A stretch of DNA of 64,000 nt from Malus domestica. Lineage: Eukaryota > Streptophyta > Magnoliopsida > Rosales > Rosaceae. Where the stretch lies: assembly GCF_042453785.1 (NCBI RefSeq), contig NC_091661.1, forward strand, positions 27,891,501-27,955,500, read 5' to 3'. Shown piece after piece: positions 57,028 through 64,000 of the stretch; position 1 is the stretch's first letter; the number at the start of each line of letters is the position of its first letter. The position numbers were made by a program, and so were the translations under genes. The notes beneath the pieces were generated by a model. The model did no database searches. It was given only the letters and a program-made list of their open reading frames with translations, and had not been told where the DNA came from.

Positions 57028-57610
57028 TCCAAGGGCCGTCGAGGCTTGATCTTGAATTGGGCTGGAAATTTCTTTAAGGGCCGTTGAGGCTTAATCTTTT
57101 TGTTCTTGAACTTTTGTTTGAAATTTCTTCAAGGGCCGTCGAGGCTTGATCTTGAAGGTTGAAATTTGGACCACAAGGAGCTTCATGTGGTAGATGATCT
57201 TTGGCTTTGGTAGTGGATGAATCGGCACGTTTTTGTTCCTTTGCGCTTTGTTGACTTTCCACAGCTTTGATCTTGAACTGGGTTGGAGGATTTTCTGGAT
57301 TCCTCCAATTGTCGATTTTCCACAGCTTATTCTTGAACTAGGTTTTGATTCAAAAGTGGTAGACACTTGATCTTGAATCGGACCTGTGATTTCTTCCAGG
57401 GCCGTTGAGGCTTGATTCTTGAAGGTTGACTCGAACATATGGTAAGCAGGCACGAGGTGAAGGTGACGACTTGTTGCTTTGTTCAATCTTTCTAATTCAC
57501 ACCTGAGCAGTTTGGTCAACGGTATGATCTTCAAGATTGATGGGCTCTTCTTCCAGTTGGTGACTTGATCTTTAAGGATTTGATTCAAGGGTGGTGAATC
57601 GGCACGTGCA
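57028..57610. repeat. Scattered continuation of the GGCTTGATCTTGAA repeat
   Basis: Copies at about 57030, 57077, 57130, 57400 and degenerate ones between them, in the interior next to the LTR. Apparent ORFs here on the minus strand simply follow the repeat. Confidence 0.7.
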
Positions 57611-58601
57611 TCCCACAACGCCTAGTAAGTCGACCCAAGAATTTGAGGGTCAAAACGAGTTCACCGTCCAGAGTGATTGCACCCTGATGATATGAGATAC
57701 TTTTGATTTTGAAGAAGTAGCGGATGAATCAACACGTGCTTGGTTGCACTTGTCTCCACATGCTTCAAGGTATCATTTTCATTTCCTTTATATGTTCCTC
57801 AGGCAGATGCGGCATATTTTCGAGTTCTTCATCTCAGACTCTTTCTGCCGAGTCGACTGTGCATGCTGCATTCTTCTCTGCTTGTTTCTTCAGGCAGATA
57901 TGGCAGCTTCTCGAGTTCATCAGTTCGGACTCCTTCTGCTGAGTTGACTGTGCAGACCGCATTCTTCTCTGCTTGTTCCTTCTGCACGTTGTCTCCACAT
58001 GATGCAAGGTATCATTTTCACTTGCCTTATATATTCTTCAGGCAGATGTGGTAGCTTCTTTGGAAGTACAGCAGCAATGGGAGACGAGTACTCGAGAGCA
58101 GTGCTAGGTAGGCAATCAGGGAAGGGTTCCAAGCAGTCGGTTCCTTACCCGAGTTTGAGTGGAGGTTCCGGCATATTGTTTTCTTTATCCTTGTCTTTGT
58201 AGGTAAGAACAAGGACAAAGGAAAGGACAGGGATAACGCATGATATGAGATACTCTTGCTTTCTACCCTGGTGATATGAGATACTTTTGCTTTGGAGTCA
58301 TTGGCTTGCAGAGGTACCCCAAGGAATAAGGAACACTGAATGACTTGAGAGGCTTCGTTGGGAAAGCATTCTCGGAGATGAAGAAAGGTTCTCGGAGATA
58401 AAGAAAGGTTATGTATGTCTGCCTTGCTATGGAGGGTGAAGGTGGACAGTTATAGGAAATTATTTAATACCTGTAGAGGTACTATTCTTTTACTCGTGTC
58501 GGCAACCAATGCGTGATTGATCAGTATGGCTTCACGTGCTTTCTTCTTTATCAGAAATCTTCGACAAATTGTCCGAAATTTTCGTCAAGCTGAGTGTGCA
58601 T

Positions 58602-58940
58602 GTGACAGGTGTTGACGAGGCTGAAAAAAGACTGGCGCCTCTTCGATATTTGGGATCGGCGCTTCGACAAATTGCCCGTGATTTCCGCAAAGCTGAGTTT
58701 GCGCGTGACGGGTGCTGACGAGGCTGAAAAAGACTGGCGCCTCTTCGATATCTGGGATCGGTGCTTTAACAAATTGCCCGTGATTTCCGCAAAGCTGAGT
58801 TTGCGTGTGACGGGTGCTAACGAGGCTGAAAAAGACTGGCGCCTCTTCGATATCTGATATCGGCGCTTTAACAAATTGCCCGTGATTTCCGTAAAGCTGA
58901 GTTTGCGTGTGACGGGTGCTAACGCGTCTGGAAAAGCAAG
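58602..58940. repeat. 102-bp tandem repeat, 3.3 units
   Basis: Units start at 58602, 58705, 58807 and 58909 with GTGACGGGTGCTGACGAGGC-like wording, and differ by only a few bases. A more diverged partial unit precedes them (from about 58543). They lie upstream of the antisense ORF. Confidence 0.88.
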
Positions 58941-59162
58941 ATGCTTCTCCGATTTCTGAGCTTGCCTATTCGATTTTTGAATTGGCATTTTCGAACTCTG
59001 AGCTCACCTCTTCGATCTCTGAAATCCCGTCGAGTGCTGATTTTATAGAGGCACGCAGTTCGTTTCAAAGCACACTTGAATTTTAGCTTTGTAGAAACTC
59101 CCTTCTTGCACTTCATAGATCTTGATTCGTCCGACCTCTTCTTTCTTCAACACCCTTTGAAA

Positions 59163-59774
59163 ATGTCTGGACCTTCCAACCGTCGTTTTGATTTGAACCT
59201 TGGTGAAGAGGTAGTCCCGCCTTCTCCAGATAACATATGGCGCCCATCCTTCATATCCCCTACTGGTCCTCTTACTGTTGGGGATTCGGTGATGAAGAAT
59301 GATATAACCGCTGCGGTGGTGGCCCGGAACCTTGTCACTCCCAAAGATAACAGACTACTTTCCAGGCGGTCTGATGAGTTGGCTGTTAAGGAGTCTCTGG
59401 CTCTTAGTGTGCAGTGTGCGGGTTCTGTGTCCAACATGGCCCAACGCCTATTTGCTCGAACCCGTCAAGTTGAATTGTTGGCGGCTGAAGTGATGAGTCT
59501 CAAACAGGAGATTAGAGGGCTCAAGCAGGAGAATAAACAGTTGCATAAGCTCGCACATAGCTATGCGACAAACATGAAGAGGAAGATTGACCAGATGCAG
59601 GAATCTGATGGTCAGATTTTACTTGATCATCAGAGGTTTGTGGGTTTGTTCCAGCAGCATTTACCTTCGTCTTCTAGGGCTGTACCGACTGCTGAGGCTT
59701 CAAACAGTCAACCTCCGGCGCCTTCTCTTCCTGGAGCACTGCCGAGTTGTGAGGCGCCACCTGATCGTCCTTGA
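59163..59774 (+). CDS. Antisense additional ORF (aORF) of the Tat-like element
   Basis: An intact ORF of 203 residues on the strand opposite to gag. It starts MSGPSNRRFDLNLGEEVVPP. A central coiled coil follows (RQVELLAAEVMSLKQEIRGL, QENKQLHKLAHSYATNMKRK), then DHQRFVGLFQQHLPSSSRA and a Pro/Ser-rich tail. I recall near-identical unnamed proteins repeated many times in woody dicot genomes, which fits a retrotransposon-borne gene. TTTTATAGAGG near 59039 could serve as a TATA box, with 102-bp repeats further upstream. It has no stop or frameshift although pol is gone, so it is either young or under selection. Function unknown; the coiled coil suggests self-association or protein binding. Confidence 0.72.
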   Translation: MSGPSNRRFDLNLGEEVVPPSPDNIWRPSFISPTGPLTVGDSVMKNDITAAVVARNLVTPKDNRLLSRRSDELAVKESLALSVQCAGSVSNMAQRLFARTRQVELLAAEVMSLKQEIRGLKQENKQLHKLAHSYATNMKRKIDQMQESDGQILLDHQRFVGLFQQHLPSSSRAVPTAEASNSQPPAPSLPGALPSCEAPPDRP

Positions 59775-59922
59775 ATATCCTCTCTTGTAAATTTGATTTG
59801 ATTTGATTTGATTTTTTTTTTAAGGTATGTATAATGCAAATTTATGTAAAATTTCCAAAAAAATAAATAAAATGGACTTTTATTTCTCTTAATGCTTTTT
59901 TTTTTATTTTTTTCTTTTTGCA

Positions 59923-60157
59923 CATGGTGCCAGATGCACCATCTTTTTTTTTTATATTTTCCTTTCTTTTCCCCTGTTTTTTTTTTTTTTTTTGCACATG
60001 GTGCCAGAGCACCAAATATCAAACAATTCTTTTTTCTTTAATCATGGTGCCAGACGCACCAAAGATCAAACCTTCTTTTTTTTTTTTTTTTTTTTCTCTG
60101 GCCTTTAATCATGGTGCCAGATGCACCTCTCCTTTTTTCACGTGGTGCCATCACCAC
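59923..60157. repeat. Five GGTGC-GCACC palindromes spaced by poly-T tracts
   Basis: CATGGTGCCAGATGCACC or close variants at 59923, 59997, 60043 and 60110, and a degenerate one at 60139 (CACGTGGTGCCATCACCAC). Each can form a short hairpin (GGTGC...GCACC) and is followed by 10-30 thymines. Confidence 0.8.
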
Positions 60158-61319
60158 TTTGCTCCACCATCCCCCTTTTTTTTTTTTCTTTTTTTTTAAT
60201 ATATTTTTTCTGTATAAATTTGGGTGGTGGGTAGAGGAATTTGCAGGGAGCGGAGCTCGAGTTTGAGGAAGAGCTTCTCGGCCGGCTAGTCGTTTGACGG
60301 CGGTCGTTGAAGTTCTTTGCTATCATGGTGGTCATGGTGACGAGCTCGAGGGAGGCCAGGTGCTGCGGTGGAAGATGGGCAGAGAGGGCGGACGTGCAGA
60401 TGTAGTAGAGATTCGGGTGTGGAGAGCGGAAGAGGAGGAAATCGAAGGGGAATCTTGAACCATGTGTTGGGTGGCCACACCTGTAAAACAGATACAACTC
60501 GAACTCGATCCAACTCGAACCAGATCCCATCGATCTCAAGCTCGTTTTCGTTGATCCGTAGGAGATCAGGACCACTTGATGGTAAATAGATGGCAACAGG
60601 AAACAGTATATCTCACAGACGGCGACTAATTCCGAGGCGCGATGAATCGCCGAACCAACTCGCTCGCTTACTCACCAAATTCGCAGAGCGATTCCCAAAC
60701 TCTGACTCACTTCTCATGACTGTGTGTTTGTGTCCATTTCTGGGTTTCTGGAGAGAGAGATGGGATTGGGAGGAGCTTTATGGTGACGAGGGACCTGCGG
60801 CAAGTGTCGTAGATGGCGTCGGCGTCGAGGTTGGTGAAGAAGAAGAAGCCGAGTCTGGTGCAGCTTCTGGGGTTTTGACTTTGAGGCGTGGCTTGTGAGG
60901 AAATGGGAGAGTGTGAGCTACTGGGCCGCACTGTGGGCCGAGGAGAAATGGGGGAGAAGACAAGCTGGAGATTGGGCCCGTTGTGGCTTGAGCCCTTTTG
61001 CTGCTGGGCCGAGACACGAATGAGGATGGGTCGCTGACGAGGGCTCGGCTTTATGTATACGCATGTATATATATATATAATACTTGTGTATTCCTTTTTT
61101 TTTTTGTAAATACATAATAACATATGTATTCATTTTTTTTTGTAATAAAATTGACTCTATTTAATAAAAACACTTTTTTTTTTATTTTGATGTGACTGAA
61201 CTCGAAGTTGAATGATCAAGCTGCCTACGTACCCTTCCAAAGAAAGAGATCAAGTCAAAACGTAGTTCGAATACATAGATATTTTTTTTGTATTTTTTTT
61301 TGGTGGTGCCGTTTGCCGT
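60158..61319. other. Interior of the Tat-like element without a supported gene
   Basis: Open frames at 60138-60596 and 60707-61123 have biased, low-complexity products and no domain. Poly-T and TA-rich stretches flank them. Confidence 0.4.
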
Positions 61320-61585
61320 TTCAACTCGTGCAGGCAATGAGCGATTTGGTGTTGCCTTTTATGCTCGTGCAGACCAGGAGCATTGTGCCATGCAGTTTAG
61401 GCTCGTGCAGGCGAGGAGCTTGTGTCTTGCAGTTTAGGCTCGTGCGGACAAGGAGCTTAGTGCCATGCAGTTTAGGCTCGTGCAGGCGATGAACCTTGTG
61501 TCTTGCAGTTTAGGCTTTTGCAGACAAAGAGCTTTGGTTCGTGCAGTTTAGGCTCGTGCGAACAAAGAGCATTTGGTTCGTCAAG
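61320..61585. repeat. 38-bp minisatellite (TTTAGGCTCGTGC)
   Basis: TTTAGGCT starts at 61396, 61433, 61471, 61509 and 61547, a period of 37-38 bp. Weaker units flank these. The wording alternates between GTGCCATGCAG and GTGTCTTGCAG, so a two-unit higher order is possible. Confidence 0.88.
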
Positions 61586-61688
61586 CGATCTGAGAGAGTC
61601 GTTCCTCGCAATCTTCATAGCAAGGAGCCTTGACTGAGTAGTTGAAGAAGTCTTCAGGAAAGAAATCACGCATCGTGATGGGGATGGA

Positions 61689-62081
61689 CTATCTATGTGT
61701 CGAAATTTCATCATCTTCAACACGTTCACGTTGCTTTGAAGGTTGACAAGAGCTGCTTTGCCCCATTTCCGATTGGCGGACTGGTGGAGGAGACGTATGC
61801 TTCCTGTGCAATTTCTTAGGAGTGACTTGAGTCCATCCTTCAACTTTGCTTGTCTTGGAGGATGCCCCCAGCGGTTGAGGTGAAAACTTTGAGTCGGAAG
61901 AGCCAGAAGTGAAGGTGGTATAGTTTGACTCCACCACATCGTCAAGATCTAGCTCGATGATTCCTTTTTGAGCCAGCTTCATGATAAGATCTTTCAGCAC
62001 GAAACATTTTTCTGTCGGATGACTGATGAAGCGGTGGAATTTACAGTACCTTGGACTGTCAGTGCGATTTGTTTGTACCAT
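61689..62081 (-). pseudogene. gag C-terminal fragment of the Tat-like element
   Basis: The minus-strand frame reads RYCKFHRFISHPTEKCFVLK, then IMKLAQKGIIELDLDDVVES, typical of the region after gag in plant Tat/Ogre-type elements, with Cys and His in a zinc-knuckle-like pattern. A basic Ser/Pro-rich linker follows. The frame starts at the point where the next element is inserted, so the N-terminal part is displaced out of view. The protease and pol expected downstream are absent. Confidence 0.72.
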
Positions 62082-62084
62082 ACT

Positions 62085-62581
62085 TGACCAATCCCGAAAC
62101 TACCGAGCACCGGCCAACGCTATACTGTCAAGGACCCAGAAGAGTTCCCCTCCGACCAGGAGGCCAATCACTACTCGACACGTGTCAAGATTAGAAGCCA
62201 ATCAGAGCGCAGCACGTGTCGACATCAAGAACCAATCATAACATGACACATGTCAATGTGACAAAGCTACAAGTTTTTCTATAAATAGGGGTCATTCCCC
62301 CACAATATTGCCAAATGCCATTTGTGTTAAATCATTCACAAGAACTCACTAAATTGAGAGCTTGATCCTTTGTACTTGTGTAAGCCCTTCACTACTAATA
62401 AGAACTCCTCTACTCCGTGGACGTAGCCAATCTGGGTGAACCACGTACATCCTGTGTTTGCTTCTCTGTCTCTATTCATTTACGTACTTATCCTCACTAG
62501 TGACCGAAGCAACCAAGCGAAGGTCACAAAACCTGACACTTTCTGTTGTACCAAAGTCTTCGCTGATTTTGTGCATCAACA
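62085..62581 (+). repeat. 5' LTR of a further Ty3/gypsy element
   Basis: Starts TGACCAATCCCG and ends GTGCATCAACA. CTATAAATAGGGG is at 62280-62292. The U5 wording CGTGGACGTAGCC, then GAACCACGTACATC, is common in plant LTRs. The partner LTR lies outside the window. It interrupts the Tat-like gag. Confidence 0.82.
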
Positions 62582-62583
62582 TT

Positions 62584-62599
62584 TGGCGCCGTCTGTGGG
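62584..62599 (+). other. Primer-binding site of the right-hand gypsy element
   Basis: TGGCGCCGTCTGTGGG, two bases after the LTR. This wording is common in plant Tat/Athila-type gypsy elements. Confidence 0.75.
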
Positions 62600-62688
62600 A
62601 AACGACACTTATTCCTACTCTCTTCAGCTGTGTCAAGCTGGTTTCTATCATTCGTACACTTTCTTTTGACCAGGCATCCCTCTCCAAC

Positions 62689-64000
62689 ATGGGAAGCGAA
62701 GGAAGCCACAGCACACAGAATGACACCCCCCTTGCACATAGTGCGAAACAACGAAAGAAGGAAGGAAAACGAGTTCTTCTTCAAGCTAAAGTCGATGAGT
62801 TGGAAGCTCAGAACAACAAGATAGCAATAAGGAATGAGGTCCTCCAGGAGCAATATGAGAAGCTCTTCGAGACACTCCACGAAGCTAGGCAAGCTCAGAC
62901 ACGCGAGCTTGTTGCCCCCGTGGAAGTCAACCATCAACTGGGTGCCCTCCAACATGGAGGGTCACATGCATTCGACATAGATATCCCTGATAGGGAACAG
63001 ATTACCCCTCGACTTGATAATCAACATGAGGCTTCTCTTAACCCAGTTGCTTCGACCCGAACCATGAGAAGTGGAGGGAGACACCTCTTTACTGAAGGGG
63101 CAGAAGGATCGAAAGCCGTCTTTCGCGATTGTCGGGATTTCCTGAAGCAACGTCGAGAGAATTCCATCCATATAAGCTCAAAGATTAATGACCCAAGGAT
63201 TTCTGAGAGACTCGGTCCCCTGCCACGGCCCAAGCCGGCCACCAATTTGGGGAAGGGGCAACAAGTCCCAGAGAGACATGAGGGTACAGGGGACTCAGAG
63301 GTGTTCCGACAGACATACCCTGGAAGCCAGTACAGCGAGTCCAGGGAAAAATCACATGCCCTTGATCAAACCTTCCTAATTCCAAGAGGAGATGGAGATT
63401 TACGAAAGAAAGCTCCAGTGACACATAACTCCGCTCAGGACCCCCTTGTCCTACAACTTCTTGAGGAAGTAAACAAGTTGAAGGCTGAACGTCAGGCTGA
63501 AATACCTGACTGGAACCAACCCAGGCCTGGCCCTCTTACAAGGAGGATCCTCAACACCCCCCTTCAAGCAAAGACAAAGCAAAAGCTTGGCTTGCAACTT
63601 TATACTGGAAAAGAGGACCCGATTGAGCACCTTAACCTCTTTGAGTCCACCATGGCATACCGGATGCACACCGACGAAGAGCGATGTCTTCTCTTCCCCT
63701 CCACCCTCTCTGGTGGAGCTCTAAATTGGTATTGTCGTCTTACACCTGAGACGGTAGACTCATTTGAGGAATTGAGGAAACTATTTGTTTCCCAACACAT
63801 TTTCCAAACCGATCGCTTGCACTCTGCAGATGACTTGTACACTATCCGCCAGAAGCCAGACGAGTCATTACGTATGTATGCTGGCCGCTTCAGCCATGAA
63901 TACTCCCGGTGTGCCGAAGCAGATGACAAGACTGCCCTCAAAGCCTTCACGGCAGGCCTACGTGATTGTTTCTTTAAATACATGATCAATGCCAATACTT
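62689..64000 (+). CDS. gag of the right-hand Ty3/gypsy element (runs off the window)
   Basis: The frame opens with ATG at 62689 (MGSEGSHSTQNDTPLAHSAK) and stays open to the window end: 437 codons without a stop. Residues about 30-75 form a coiled coil (LQAKVDELEAQNNKIAIRNE). A Pro/basic linker leads to the retrotransposon gag domain near residue 300 (LQLYTGKEDPIEHLNLFEST, LSGGALNWYCRLTPETVDSF, EELRKLFVSQHI). The later part (SLRMYAGRFSHEYSRCAEAD) is also typical. Gag forms the particle that packages the element's RNA. The intact frame, LTR and primer site suggest a fairly young element. Zinc knuckle, protease and pol should follow outside the window. Confidence 0.85.
   Translation, partial: MGSEGSHSTQNDTPLAHSAKQRKKEGKRVLLQAKVDELEAQNNKIAIRNEVLQEQYEKLFETLHEARQAQTRELVAPVEVNHQLGALQHGGSHAFDIDIPDREQITPRLDNQHEASLNPVASTRTMRSGGRHLFTEGAEGSKAVFRDCRDFLKQRRENSIHISSKINDPRISERLGPLPRPKPATNLGKGQQVPERHEGTGDSEVFRQTYPGSQYSESREKSHALDQTFLIPRGDGDLRKKAPVTHNSAQDPLVLQLLEEVNKLKAERQAEIPDWNQPRPGPLTRRILNTPLQAKTKQKLGLQLYTGKEDPIEHLNLFESTMAYRMHTDEERCLLFPSTLSGGALNWYCRLTPETVDSFEELRKLFVSQHIFQTDRLHSADDLYTIRQKPDESLRMYAGRFSHEYSRCAEADDKTALKAFTAGLRDCFFKYMINANT

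Larger units (their letters stand above)
55995..62084 (-). mobile_element. Tat-like Ty3/gypsy element, minus strand, without pol
   Basis: Read on the minus strand, the order is gag C-terminal part (62081-61689), satellite-rich interior, an ORF on the opposite strand (59163-59774), polypurine tract, and 3' LTR (56942-55995). No RT, RNase H or integrase was found. Tat-lineage elements such as Grande are known for extra ORFs between pol and the 3' LTR, some antisense, which fits this layout. The 5' end is not in view because another element is inserted at 62085. Confidence 0.75.

Noticed and set aside
58551..58988. 145-codon ORF with repeated PVTRKLSFAEITGNLLKRR words
   Set aside because: It is a translation of the 102-bp tandem repeat (unit divisible by three), not a repeat protein.
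60138..60596. 152-codon minus-strand ORF in the Tat-like element
   Set aside because: Product is Ser/Pro biased, ends in a poly-Lys run from a T tract, and has no domain.

Overview
The window reads as nuclear DNA of a dicot. Genes have plant GT-AG introns, small plant gene families are present, and MITEs and LTR retrotransposons fill the space between genes. The style of the repeats (Cassandra LTRs carrying 5S rRNA-like sequence, Tat LTRs with an antisense extra ORF, familiar copia and gypsy LTR ends) resembles Rosaceae such as apple or pear. That placement is inferred from recall, not from a search.

Left half (1-39.5 kb), gene-bearing: a 5' fragment of COG7 (minus); a compact organellar small heat shock protein; a broken and an intact F-box/DUF295 gene in tandem, each with its start codon on a 10-nt first exon; a region of MITEs and duplicated blocks; a glycerol-3-phosphate transporter gene; a 1.5-1.7 kb tandem duplication without a recognisable gene; a 56-residue STMP1-like mitochondrial micropeptide (minus); a 12-exon RIN2/RIN3-type RING-CUE ubiquitin ligase; two tandem RGF/GOLVEN/CLEL peptide precursors, the second built from two very short exons; a DUF7610-like membrane-anchored protein (minus); a Cassandra LTR remnant; BAG7; a broken copy of BAG7's last exon; and a broken NHL/LEA-2 gene.

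Right half (40-64 kb), nested retrotransposons. A chromodomain Ty3/gypsy element (41432-55243) has 540-bp LTRs that look identical and a 5-bp-duplicating copia-like insertion (44676-54320, 1819-bp LTRs) inside its gag-pol. Its RT core through the integrase catalytic core was already removed by an in-frame deletion. The copia-like element has nearly identical LTRs around a decayed interior. Further right, a second Cassandra LTR is cut by a minus-strand Tat-like gypsy element (55995-62084) that has a gag fragment, no pol, several satellite arrays and an intact antisense ORF. That element is in turn cut by another gypsy element (62085 onward) whose gag runs off the window.

The host genes are mostly ordinary housekeeping or signalling genes and do not form one pathway. 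The most notable items are the RGF/GLV peptide pair, the STMP1-like micropeptide, the split-start F-box genes, and the retrotransposons that look young yet cannot encode their own mobility. No tRNA, full rRNA, CRISPR or prokaryotic feature was seen. Exon limits come from reading splice sites and recalled family members, without transcript data.
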